Part shown: positions 47,486 to 58,001 of the stretch, one piece after another
How positions within the stretch are numbered: the first letter of the stretch is position 1
Layout: the number at the start of each line of letters is the position of its first letter
Origin: Persicaria tinctoria
Lineage: Eukaryota > Streptophyta > Magnoliopsida > Caryophyllales > Polygonaceae
NCBI GenBank assembly: GCA_037127255.1
Contig: JBANSL010000008.1
Location: 11,601,396 to 11,665,395, forward strand
Length of the DNA stretch: 64,000 nt
Reading direction: 5' to 3'
The notes under the pieces: model-generated
Seen by the model: the letters and a program-made list of their open reading frames with translations, nothing else
The model's database searches: none
What the model was told of the DNA's origin: nothing
Made by a program: the position numbers and the translations under genes

Positions 47486-47724
47486 CTCCCTCCGTTAATT
47501 AAAACTTGACGTTTTACTATTCACGCACGCATTTTTAGGTGTTAAAAACTATATAAAATATTAACTTTTTTAATAATTTTTTTAAATAATATCATACTTA
47601 TTACTATTAAGTATGAATTTATAAAAACAAATTTAAAAAAAAAAGTTAATATTTTATATAGTTTTTATCGTTCTAAAAAAGCGTGCATGAATAGTAAACG
47701 ACAAGTTTTAATTAACAGAGGGAG
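47486..47724. mobile_element. Stowaway-type MITE (Tc1/mariner), 239 bp
   Basis: TIRs CTCCCTCCGTTAATTAAAAC and, inverted, CTCCCTCTGTTAATTAAAAC. TA target duplications at 47484-47485 and 47725-47726. Non-coding and able to fold over most of its length. Confidence 0.85.
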
Positions 47725-47765
47725 TAATATACTTATTATTAATAAGCATAATATTATTTTTAAAA

Positions 47766-48427
47766 GGGCAAATTGCATAAAATAGCACGAACTTTAGGGG
47801 TGGTTGCACTCAGTGGCACGAACTTAAACAAATACAAAAATAATCACCAACTTTGGTGTTTAGTTGCGGTCAGTGGCACGTATACCCCCTATCTCGCTAA
47901 TGTGGACTAGTAGGGGTGCTTACATGGAAATTTTTTTAATTAAAAAGACATATAGCGATATATGAATTAATGAGAATGCTTATATGTTTTTTTTATAAAA
48001 TTAAAAGACATAAAAGATGTGCCAAAATTATGAAAGTAGCTAGGTTCCAATTTTATTTTTTATTTCATGTAATTCCAAATCAAAGATAATTGTGACAAAT
48101 ATAACATTTGCAAATTAAAATTTGGTACTAGTTATTTTAATTTGCAAATGCTATATTTGTCACAATTATCTTTGATTTGGAATTACATGAAATAACGAAT
48201 AAAATTGGAACCTAGCTAGTTTCATAATTTTGGTACATCTTTTATGTCTTTTTAAAAAAAAAAAAATCATGTAAGCACCCCACTAGTCCATATTAGCGAG
48301 ATAGGGGGTATATGTGCCACTGACCGCAACTAAACACCAAAGTTGGTGATTATTTTTGTATTTGTTTAAGTTCGTGCCACTGAGTGCAACCACCCCTAAA
48401 GTTCGTGCTATTTTATGTAATTTGCCC
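47766..48427. mobile_element. foldback Mutator-type MITE, 662 bp
   Basis: Almost the whole element is one inverted repeat, with GGGCAAATTGCATAAAATAG at the left and GGGCAAATTACATAAAATAG inverted at the right. An exact 9 bp duplication TTTTTAAAA lies at 47757-47765 and 48428-48436. The nine-base duplication supports a Mutator origin. Sequence flanking it (GTTTTTAGCTTCTTAAAAAAC) is similar at 47255 and 48463, so it lies in a region that was already duplicated. Confidence 0.88.
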
Positions 48428-48689
48428 TTTTTAAAAACCAATAAAAATATAATATTTTACAGAGTTTTTAGCTTCTTAAAAAACATGCACAAATAAATAA
48501 AACGACCTATATTTTGAGGCGGATGAAGCATTTTTTTACTTTTAAGTTTATTACAAGAATATTTCTTCTCTCATTTTTATGTGCTCTCCACCCAAAAGTT
48601 TTTAAAACTTCATTCACATAGAGTTTGTGTAATATGTAGTTGAACTACCAAATTATTTGGCCTTACCTTCCAATCCTTGAATTTGGCAA

Positions 48690-48830
48690 ATAAAGAGTGG
48701 CTATCCAGGGTTTGAGCCCGAGACCTTTGGGTACTACCCGCAAGTCTTTTCCAGTTGAACAATTTCGGAATGGTTAAAACCTTCCAATCCATTAACACAA
48801 CAAAAAAAATAGTAGAGGACCACATTTTTA
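48690..48830 (-). repeat. possible tRNA-derived fragment
   Basis: On the minus strand, TTGTTCAACTGGAAAAGAC (A-box-like) is followed by GGTCTCGGGCTCAAACCC (B-box-like). No poly-A tail or target duplication was seen. Confidence 0.3.
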
Positions 48831-51124
48831 TATCCTGCCTCAGACATTTCAAATCTCAAACCCGACCCTACTAGGAAGGTGAGACATTGACGTTTTGCCA
48901 CATATATTATGTATTGATATAATATAAGCATTATTTTTTTTTATCCAATTTTTTTTTTGTTATATCGTTTTCATATTGTCATAATAGTATAATACATCTA
49001 ATATATAATGTAAATAAATTATGTTAATATCTTCTATAAAATATAATATACTTTACAAATCCCGTGCGTTACGCACGGGTACTACGCTAGTTATAATACT
49101 AAAGGAGAAGTCGCCTACGACATGTGGCGGCTTCTCCTTTAATGTAGGTTTTTTTAATTAGATTAATTGATTTATGTAGCTTTAAAGAAGATTAATTGGT
49201 TAACAAATCTTATCTAATTTAAAGGATAAAAGCAAATCTTAACTAATTAGAAAATATTATTAATCTAATTTTGAGGATAAAATCAAATCTTAACTCCTTA
49301 GAAAATATTATTAATATTATTAATTAACTACCTTACCTAAATTATTACGGAGTATTTGTTAGCTTTTTATTTATTTAAGATTAATAATAAAAAAGAATTA
49401 GATTTAAAAATTAAATTATTAATTAACCTAATTGATATGCCATATCTAAAATAACTAACTAACCAAAACGTAATCTTATTGTTTGCATGATGATATATGC
49501 AAATCCAGAATCTAGAAACTTACGCAGATCTTATCACTTTTTTTTAATCACCAATCTTATCACTTTGTAATGTAATCTCTTATTGTATCTATTGCAATCT
49601 TATCACTAAAATAATTTTAAAAAAAAAACAGATTAGTCCATTCCAAGTTTCAGATGGTTATTAATCAGATTAGTCAATTTTTATTTTTATTTACAATTAT
49701 TTATTAATTCAAAGTAGATATCTAAAATCAATGATCTCTGATTTGGTTAAAATTTTGAATTTTGAAATCAGTTTTTGTTTTTCCAATTCTTTAGATCAAC
49801 TAATCTGATTTGGTTACAATTTGGAATTTTGAAATTTTAAAAAAAAAAGTATTCAGATCGCCAAAATCGTAGTACTACACTACTACTGTTATAAATACTA
49901 CCCTAACTCTTCCTAATTCAATTGTTCACATTTTTACGGAGTATATCCATTTTCTTTTGTGCTGCCGTGTTGCTTTTATATCTTAATCTAATGTAATCAT
50001 ATTTGCAGTCGCAGATGCAGGTTATTGATTGTACCCTAATTTACTTGATTTTAATCACAACCCTACTTCCCTCTCTTATTATCCTTCTCACTTTATCCGA
50101 TTAATTACGATTCCATTGATTCTACTTGGAATTATGTCCAGTTGTGCTTAACTACTCGGAAAATTGATGTGAAATCGATCGACTTTGTGTTGCTACGTGG
50201 AATCCTTAGTCAAGATGTACATGAAATCATTCAACGTAACACTAAATACTTCCAATTCGATTTGATTTGAAGTTATCTAATTAATCTTTTGGTTTCATCT
50301 TATAAATATAGGGGCAAACTAATGCGGATTTCATTTATTTTATTTATGGTTTTAGTTAATTAGCTGCATTCGTTCAAACATACACCGTATATTCTCATGG
50401 TTATATAATTAAATTTATGGAAGATTTTGCTAATTAATCTTTGAACCACTTTTTAATCAATAAATTTTATATTTTCAATTATAATTTAGTCATGATTATA
50501 AAATTAAATTTATGGAAGATTTTGCTAAACAAATCACTTAAGATATGATTTGTTTGTTAGTTTAGATATTCACTGGATAAGATCAAATAAAATCATATTT
50601 ATCTCAAAAAAATCAAATTTGATTACATTATAACTTGCCATTTGTTCAAGAAAATATTTGATTCTATTTTTTTTGTTATATTTTTTATTCCACAAATTAC
50701 TATAGAATATTTCGGTTTTAGTTTTAATTTCTATTTTTTTAGATAAATAACTCAAAATTGATTCATTCATTTAATTTTGAACCATCCATATGTATGTTAA
50801 TTAAAAGATAAAACCAAATCTCATAGGTTCTATTGTTTAGGTAATGTATCTTTAATTATTTTTATTTATTTCTTCTTCTTATCAGTTTGCTAAAGAAAAT
50901 ACATTTGTGACTCTTTTTTATACGGATGTTTTCCACCACATGTTATATACAAGAATTCAAATCCCTATTCATTTTTGTATGTAAGATTATTATCTCCATA
51001 TGTATGTTAGATGGTTACAAGTAATGCTTACAAGTTTTGATATCGATGAAGAAATGATAAATGAAATTATATAAACACATATTTTTAAAAAAGATCCGTG
51101 CAATGCACGGGGTACTAAGCTAGT

Positions 51125-51703
51125 TGAAATTGAAACCGTAGCCCAAATTTTAAATTTCGGCCAACAAATAATATTATTTAATTTTTTTTATAACTATATT
51201 TATTAATTATTTCTTAAACAAATTCATTTAATTACATGCAATATTTAATAATAAATTTTTTTGATCATTTCGAATAATTATATATAAATGAATTAAGTTG
51301 TCATTATTTTATACTCCGTAATTGATGATCCATATAATATAAATAATATAGGTATAGTGTTTTTAACTTATGCTTTGATATAGGTTAAAAATTTAATTGG
51401 AACAAAAAAATTCATAAATAACTGGTTAGATCTATAACACTTTTTTTTACCTTGCATACTTGAATGTATATCATTATTATAATCCTCGTACAAATTAATC
51501 CTTATATAATACTCCGTACTAAATAAAAAATGATTTTTATAAATATATATTAATAAATATATGTGAAAGTAAGAATACTAGTTATATATAATTGGATGTA
51601 CCTGGAAAATGCTAAAAATAAAATAGATGACTTTTTAAAATAAAATTTTGGTTTAAATTATTAATATTGATCTCTCGTTCAGTCGCTCTCCCTCACTCAC
51701 TCA
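51125..51703. other. AT-rich intergenic DNA
   Basis: No gene. The end (51670-51711) carries CGTTCAGTCGCTCTCCCTCA, which recurs at 54431-54450 just past the hAT element, so a short local duplication predates or accompanies that insertion. Confidence 0.45.
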
Positions 51704-52215
51704 CTCTCCAGTAGACCTGGGCAAACGCGGGCCGGTCCACCCGCCCGCGAAGTTGGACAGGATCGGGTAGGGGGAAAAGCCCATGCGGACCGCTAGGCCC
51801 GACCCGTGCCCGCAGCGGGAACGGGATTGTGTAAGCTAATTTGCCCGTTGCGGGCCGCTAGGCCCGTAACGGGTACCCGCTATTTTTTTAATATATATAA
51901 GTAACTATATTTACTATTTTTATTACATATATATACTATTACATATATAAGTAACTCAATCCCGTTCCCGTTGAGTTAATTACTGTTTTTATAAGTAACT
52001 ATATTTACTATTTTTATTACATATATATACTAATTAGTAAATCTAATAGTTACTGTTTTTAATATTAACTAGTATAGTTACTAATATATATGTAAATTTT
52101 ATTAGATTTATTAGTAACTATATAAACAACTATATATAGTTACTATATTACTGTTTTTTATTACATATATATACACTAATTAGTAAATCTAATAAAAACA
52201 GTAACTAACTATGTA

Positions 52216-52221
<6 letters not shown>

Positions 52222-52276
<55 letters not shown>
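52222..52276. repeat. (TA)n microsatellite bounding element D
   Basis: About 55 bp of TA repeats followed by (GA)n. A shorter (TA)n lies at the other end of D (54201-54212). Confidence 0.95.
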
Positions 52277-52291
<15 letters not shown>

Positions 52292-54200
52292 TATGGAAGG
52301 CTTAACATGTTTTGTGTTAACAAATTATGACCGTTGGATGAATGAAGATGAAAGGCTGAGATTTTTTGATTTTTTGGATTAATTGATAATTGAAAGTTAA
52401 AAAACACAATCCCACGTTAAAAGCAAGCGCATGTAACTGAATCATAACCTTACCCTATAATTGCTATCGTAGAGGAGATCGAGAGAAAGAGAAGGGTGAA
52501 CGGACGAAGGGCAATAGGGCTTGAAGAGGCTGAAGTTTGCGGTTACCAGTGGCAGGAGGCCGGAGGCGGCGATCGACGGTCCGACGACGACGATAACAAC
52601 ATCCGACAGACATAGGCGGAGGGCGACCAAAGGAATTGGAGGAGAGAAGTTCGACCTGGACGGCGGCGGTTTGAAGGTGATTCATCCGATGGGGATTCCG
52701 GCTGCATCTAATTCATCCGAAGGTGATTCCGACGACGGCGATTGGGAGGGGGAGGAGGTGAAGGCGGCGATTGGTAGGCCGGTGGCGCTGAGGAGGTTAT
52801 GAGGTGAAGGCCGGCGGTGAGGCGGGAGGCTACGAGGATCCACCGCCCATCCACTGCTCAGCATCTCCCTCCCCCACGTTGCTCCCTTCAATTATGTTTG
52901 ATTTCTTGTCAGTTGTAGATTTCTTTTAATTTGTTTTGATTAGGTGTAAATTTCTTTCAATTAATTGAATATCAATTGACATATATAAACTGCAAAAATT
53001 GAATAACGAAGGGGAAATCGAGATTTAGAAGGTCAAATCATGAGTTGTATATCCTATTGGTGATGGATTTGGGAAATCAGGTTGAATAATTGGTTCTTGC
53101 GGTGCTATGGGAAAATGAAAATTTTAACATTATTTGGATCTGTGTTTGCTACTTTGATTTGAAAATTTTGATTTTTTCTTGGTAATTCTTTGTTTATATT
53201 TTTGTTCCTGCGAGGCTTTTGAATATCGAATTTGATCGGGTTCTAACATCAGGTGCAATTGTGAAGAGTGTAGGAGTAGAGATGTCTATGAAGCCCGCAC
53301 AAGCGAGATTGCTGATGCTGCTGTTGCAAATGCAAATTGTGTTTCAGATCTATATTTTTCTGTTTTGTTCTGTTAATTTCGCGTTCAGAATCATTATTCA
53401 GCACGTTTAGAGTTTATATTCGTTGATAATAAGGAATTATTCATATGTATGTAGTTAATTACATGTAAACATCGGATGGTTCTGTTAATTTCGCGTTCAA
53501 AAGTGTACAACATCTGAATATTTGAGAAACTGTGATGAATATTTCAGTGATCGTGATGAATATTTGAGTGACTGTGATGAATATTTGATAAATTTTCACA
53601 AAAACTATGATGAATAATTGAATAATTGTGATGAATACGTGAGTGACTGTGATGAATATTTGAGTGACTGGGATGAATATTTGATAAATTTTAACAAAAA
53701 CTTTGATGAATAATTGAGTGACTGTGATGAATATTTGATAAAATTTGCCGAATATTGATGACTTCTAGCGAATAATTATTATCAACTTAACGAATAATTA
53801 CTATCTATCTAGCGAATAATTACTATCAACATAGCGAATAGTTGCAAAATTGAACAACCATTTTGCCAATATCTAAACGATAATTCCTCCTTTAACACGA
53901 ATAATAACTATAAGTTAGCGAATATTTAATATCACCTTATCGAATAGTTCACACGGTGCACCGCATAAAAAAACAGCGTTACTCAACCCAAAAATGTTAC
54001 GCCATAAAAAAAAATGTACAACACACGCGCATAATTCAACCAGGGGAAGGAAAGAGGTGGGTCCCATTGATTTTTAATTAAAGAAAAAAGGTAAAATTGT
54101 CAAATAATCACAGCCACCCATTTCATTCAATCAAAGGCCCAGATATGTTAACACAAAACACATTAAGGGATGTTAACACATGACCCAACCTCTCTCTCTC
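52277..54200. mobile_element. (TA)n-flanked TIR element D inside the hAT element
   Basis: The left end is GAGAGAGAG then GGCTTAACATGTTTTGTGTTAACA; the right end, inverted, is GAGAGAGAGG then AATGTGTTTTGTGTTAACATA. These are imperfect TIRs next to TA runs. Inside are a GC-rich exon-like block (52450-52890) and a TGATGAATATTTGAGTGACT array (53505-53760), then AGCGAATAATTACTATC units to 53960. The layout matches elements X, C, Y and Z. Open frames in the GC-rich block exist on both strands; none is recognised. Confidence 0.6.
53505..53960. repeat. tandem arrays in element D
   Basis: Units GTGATGAATATTTGAGTGAC (about 20 bp, roughly ten copies), then GCGAATAATTACTATC units (about five). Confidence 0.85.
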
Positions 54201-54510
54201 TATATATATATGTAATAAAAAAACCTAATTAGTATATCATTAGTAAGAAAAATTTATTAGATTTGCGGGTACCCGCGGGCTACCCGCACCCGCATACACG
54301 GACGGGCTTGGACACGACTTCTAACCCGTTAAGCGGGCTTAGCCCGGCCCACGCTCGCATCAACGGGATAAAATCTCGGGTAAAGCCCGTCCCAAGCCCG
54401 GGTCTACTCTCCAGATCTCCCTCTCATCTCGTTCAGTCGCTCTCCCTCACTCTCCCGTTCAGTTCTCGTTCTTGATCTCTCACTCACCCTCTTCATTGTT
54501 GAACCGAAGC

Positions 54511-55060
54511 TGTGGAGAATATGATTGTGGGAGTGTCCCACATTGGTTAGAAATTGTATCCAAGCCTTACATATAAGCTGGTGGGTTACCCCACCTAACA
54601 CCAATTGGTTTTAGGATGGAACCCCACTCGGCTTGTGTGCTCGGCTTGGTTGGTGCGCGTATTGCGCTTGGGCGTGCGTGGCCCCCCCACGTCGGATGAC
54701 CCACCGTTATTTAACATGGTATCAGAGCCGAGGTTCGGCATGATGCGGTGTGGTTTGGATTCCTGGTCTAGTTGGCTAGCCGGCCTTAAGGCATTGATTC
54801 GTCAATCGCAACTGGCAATATTGCGTGGCCAGACAGTTGCGCTTGAGGGGGGTGTGTGGAGAATATGATTGTGGGAGTGTCCCACATTGGTTAGAAATTG
54901 TATCCAAGCCTTACATATAAACCGGTGGGCTACCCCACCTAACACCAATTGGTTTTAGGATGGAACCTCACTCGGCTTGTGTGCTCGACTTGGTTGGTGC
55001 GCGTATTGCGCTTGGGCGTGCGTGGTCCCCCCACGTCGGATGACCCACCGTTATTTAACA
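54511..55060 (+). mobile_element. complete TRIM (miniature LTR retrotransposon), 550 bp
   Basis: Two LTRs of 206 bp each (54511-54716 and 54855-55060) begin TGTGGAGAATATG and end TTATTTAACA, differing at about six positions. Directly after the left LTR, TGGTATCAGAGCC (54717-54729) matches the initiator methionine tRNA primer-binding site. A polypurine tract GAGGGGGGTG (54845-54854) precedes the right LTR. An exact 5 bp duplication GAAGC lies at 54506-54510 and 55061-55065. The internal region is 138 bp with no coding, as expected for a TRIM. The roughly 3% LTR divergence implies a moderately old insertion. Confidence 0.95.
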
Positions 55061-55065
55061 GAAGC

Positions 55066-55924
55066 CACTTTAACTATCGGCAATTGCCATGGCGAACACT
55101 CATCGCCTCCTTGTACGTTGTCGGCGTCATCACCCACACACTGGGACAGAGGGAGTCCATAACCCCCCTTTCTAGATGCGAGTCGCACGATCCGCTTGGA
55201 GCCAGCCTCGACGACAACCGTCGTGAGCCATCCATGTAGGTGCTTACCGCTGGCTGCAATCGCACGAGCGTACAATTATTCATCAAATATGAGGACAATG
55301 GAGTTTTTTGACCTTTGATATTTGGCTTGATTTTGATGAATTAGAGTTTTGATTTGTTGAATATTGAAATTTAGTTGTTTGAATTGATTATATATTTTTA
55401 TGTGTTGAGATTGGATACAAGAATTGAAATTGAAATTGAGATTTAGTTGGGATTGGGAATTTGTTTGAATTGAAATTAGGTCCCTCGCAGTAAACAAATT
55501 TGGTAAACTTGTAAACAAATCTTAATTATCTATAATAAACAATCATATCCATATCTATTTTTTTTTAATTTTAAAATGATAAAAACATATAATTTAAGGT
55601 ATTTAGGTAAAATCCACCCTAAAAGGTATAATTACTAAAAAGAAAAACTAAAGGGTATAGTTACCAAAAAAATGTGAAAAGGGTATATCCTCTCAAATTT
55701 TCACAAAAAGTTACGTATTTGTTTATTAGAATAAGAGTTCTGTTAATGAAAAATATTTGTACATGTTTTTTTATTAGAAAAATATTTGTACATGTGAAAT
55801 TAAGTCTATCCAACCTATCCAAATTTTATTTTCCAGATTCTTTCCTGCATATTAGCAATATGTGTTTGAAAATTGCAAACTATTTTATTTTCTGATCTAG
55901 GGAACTTTCTTATACAGAACAATA
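55066..55924. other. sequence interrupted by the TRIM, then AT-rich DNA
   Basis: Rejoining around the TRIM gives continuous GC-richer DNA (54420-54510 plus 55066-55275). An ATG at 55090 is followed by a short frame on the plus strand, and another frame lies on the minus strand. I recognise neither. From about 55290 the sequence is AT-rich with no gene. Confidence 0.4.
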
Positions 55925-56372
55925 CTCCCTCTATCTAAAACGTAAGATTTTTTATATTCAACACGTATTTTAAAGAGCTAAAAATTATACTCCCTCCGTA
56001 ATCCGTTCAAATATGTAAGATCATTTGTTTTTCGGCACGTAGTTTAAGGAGCTAAATACTATATAAAATATTGATTTTTTAAAAATTATTTTTTACATTT
56101 TAATACTTATTAATAAAAAGTGTTATATTGTAAAAAATTAATTTTAAAAAAATTAATATTTTATATAGTATTTAGCTCCTTAACCTACGTGCCAAAAAGT
56201 AAAAGATCTTATATTTCCGAACGGAGGGAGTATAAAATATTAATTTTTAATTATATTTTAAAAAATAAATTTAATATTTATTACTAATAAGTATTTAATC
56301 TAAATAAATAAATAATATTTTATATAGTTTTAAACTCATTAAATGACGTATTGCAAAGGTAAACCTCTTATA
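55925..56372. mobile_element. older Stowaway-like MITE hosting a second one
   Basis: The left end CTCCCTCTATCTAAAACGTA has TA before it; the right end is a degraded inverted counterpart (TAAGAGGTTTACCTTTGC inverted). Its centre is split by the intact element at 55990-56230. Confidence 0.55.
55990..56230. mobile_element. Stowaway-type MITE, 241 bp, nested
   Basis: TIRs CTCCCTCCGTAATCCGTTCA and, inverted, CTCCCTCCGTTCGGAAATAT. TA duplications at 55988-55989 and 56231-56232. Confidence 0.85.
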
Positions 56373-56739
56373 TATTTTTTTTATCGGAAAAAATTATTGC
56401 TGATCGAGCTTGGAAACCCAAAAAGTCAAAAACTTGATTAGACTGAATCTATTCAACAATAATATTTCTAGTGTCAAGTTGGCAAAATTGAAGTCACTTT
56501 GTCTTGTGACTTGTGAGTTTGGTCAATTAAGCAACGTTTTTTTTTTCGTCGCTCCTTTCTTGTCGTTAATTTTGCATTATAAAATGTGCAGTTACACAAG
56601 CCTGCACTTGCTTCTATACTTTTGTGTTTTGTACCTCGTTGATTTTGCAGGCGACTGAACAATAACCATTTAAGTGTCGCTATTTCTACACGACCACACC
56701 AAGTCACTTTTGGTAATTTTTAGATCCAATTTTGTTTAG
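56373..56739. other. intergenic, nothing recognised
   Basis: AT-rich, no convincing coding region or repeat. Confidence 0.4.
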
Positions 56740-57090
56740 GGCTCTTATTCGAATTGAATGAGTCGAATATTGTTGGTTCATAGTCAGTTCATTTAGGATA
56801 TGAGCGAGCTCGAGTCGAGCCTAAATTTTAACTCGAGCTTAAAAATATGTTTATACTCGACTCGTATAGGAAATGAACGAGCTCGAGCCGAGCTTTTTTC
56901 GAGCTTTAAACAGTTCTACTTATTTTACAATAACTTAATGGAAATTTTAGAATTTTCATAAAATTCGAGTTATTCGAGCTTAATTCGAACGAGCCGAACT
57001 TTAGACCGAACTTAAAAATGTGCTCATACTCGACTCGTTTAGAAAATGAATGAGCTCGAGCCGAGTTTTTATCGAGCGAGTAACATTATT
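56740..57090. mobile_element. hAT-like remnant with GAGCTCGAG repeats
   Basis: Many copies of GAGCTCGAG, CTCGAGCC and ACTCGACTCG at both sides of an AT-rich core (56805-56910 and 56965-57080). The pattern resembles plant hAT non-autonomous elements with such motifs, but clean termini and an 8 bp duplication were not found. Confidence 0.45.
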
Positions 57091-57264
57091 TATGTTGTAT
57101 AGGACGACAACCTCACCGTGCATATGGCAATATCTCACCGTATCGCAATAGGAGGACCCGAAAAAAAAAAACCATTGAACCGAACGGTTTATTTTATCAT
57201 TTTATTTATTATGAGAAAATTTAGTGAATTTCCTCCTACAATTTGTGCACGAAAATTCAATAAC

Positions 57265-57665
57265 ATTAAATGTCCGCTCTCAAGGCGGAGGCTCTGGCAT
57301 TTCACCAGGGCTTGGTTGCAGCTCGCCAGCTCGGGATTTCGTGGCTCGAGGTTGAAGGTGATTGCCTTGCAGTTATTAATGCTATCAATAATGTCTAGAG
57401 TTGTCCTTGGGAGATCGAGATCATCATGACCGACTGTAGGAAGCTGTTTCGGGAGTTCCTCGGGGTTGCTTGTGTCCATGTTTTTAGGGAGATAAATTTG
57501 ATTGCGGATAAAGTGGCGCATCTTCGGCACATCCTCTCAACTACGACTCTCCTGTATCTCATCCTGAGATCCAGATTCTCGTCCGAAATGACGCTCTTTG
57601 ATGGTGGGTCAGCAGGATTTGACACCATCCAAACTCTTTCATTGTATTATAAAAAAAACATTAAA
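57265..57665 (+). pseudogene. LINE 3' fragment: RNase H-like domain (RVT_3 type)
   Basis: The plus-strand reading has ALKAEALAFHQGLVAARQLG, then WLEVEGDCLAVINAINN, a TAG at 57396-57398, and in the same frame WEIEIIMTDCRKLF and VHVFREINLIADKVAH. These are the conserved blocks of the RNase H-like domain at the C-terminus of plant LINE proteins. It is followed by TTGTATTATAAAAAAAAC, similar to LINE 3' ends with an A-tail. The 5' part of the element is absent (5' truncation is usual for LINEs). Confidence 0.75.
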
Positions 57666-57669
57666 TGTT

Positions 57670-57912
57670 GTACTAATAAAAAAAACATTAAATGTTGTAA
57701 AAAAAAAATAAAATCCGAAGAGAGTGCAGGCTGTCAAGTGTAAACGATGTCGTTTCCCCATTACGAAGCTTCATAGAATGATAAAAAAAACTAATTAAAT
57801 AACTGAATAGTGAATCCCCCGACTTCATTTAATTTTAAAATTAAAAAGACCCTCCATTAAAGACCATACCAAAAGCTCCCACACTTCACTTTCCCATCTC
57901 TCCCTCTCTCTC
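57670..57912. other. 5' flank of the sulfotransferase-like gene
   Basis: A-rich repeats of AAAAAAACATTAAATGTTGT, then AT-rich DNA ending in a CT-rich stretch (TCCCTCTCTCTC) directly before the TATA-like site. Confidence 0.45.
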
Positions 57913-57918
57913 TATAAC
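57913..57918 (+). promoter_or_regulatory. TATA-like element
   Basis: TATAAC in a CT-rich context, about 85 bp upstream of the ATG at 58002. Placement fits a core promoter with a short 5' UTR. Confidence 0.45.
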
Positions 57919-58001
57919 CAGGGCTCCATAGCCAGCAAGCGAGAAAGAGCTCACAAAGATAGAGGAACAAACACTAAAACAGAGCTCAAAATAAATAATT
58001 T

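Larger units (their letters stand above)
45499..49091 (+). mobile_element. nested Helitron
   Basis: Starts TCTAATATAATACTAAAATA after an A. Ends with the perfect hairpin CCCGTGCGT/ACGCACGGG (49061-49079), then TACTACG and CTAGT (49087-49091), followed by T. Contents are a 236 bp tandem duplication, a Stowaway MITE, a foldback Mutator-type MITE and a tRNA-like scrap. No Rep/helicase coding. Its 5' end lies six bases inside the outer Helitron. Confidence 0.78.
45493..51124 (+). mobile_element. outer Helitron, interrupted by a nested Helitron
   Basis: The 5' terminal TCTATA is at 45493-45498, preceded by A. The rest of the 5' end (TATAATACTAAAGGAGAAG) starts at 49092, after the nested element. 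The 3' end has the hairpin CCGTGCAATGCACGG (51096-51110), then GGTACTAAG and CTAGT at 51120-51124, followed by T. A/T flanks, a TC start, and a 3' hairpin plus CTRRT are the Helitron hallmarks. Without the nested element it is about 2.04 kb and carries no Rep/helicase coding, so it is non-autonomous. Confidence 0.75.
51712..54406. mobile_element. hAT element, 2.7 kb, with a nested (TA)n-flanked element
   Basis: Termini TAGACCTGGGCAAAC and (inverted) TAGACCCGGGCTTGG. An exact 8 bp duplication CTCTCCAG lies at 51704-51711 and 54407-54414. Subterminal regions (51720-51885 and 54262-54400) are crowded with GCCCGC/GCGGGC and ACCCGC repeats. The interior before the nested insertion is AT-rich with TAACTATATTTACTATTTTT repeats. 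There is no transposase coding. Much of its length is the nested element at 52277-54200. Confidence 0.9.

Noticed and set aside
57426..57743. Independent small gene
   Set aside because: It is the continuation, past an in-frame stop, of a LINE RNase H-like domain.
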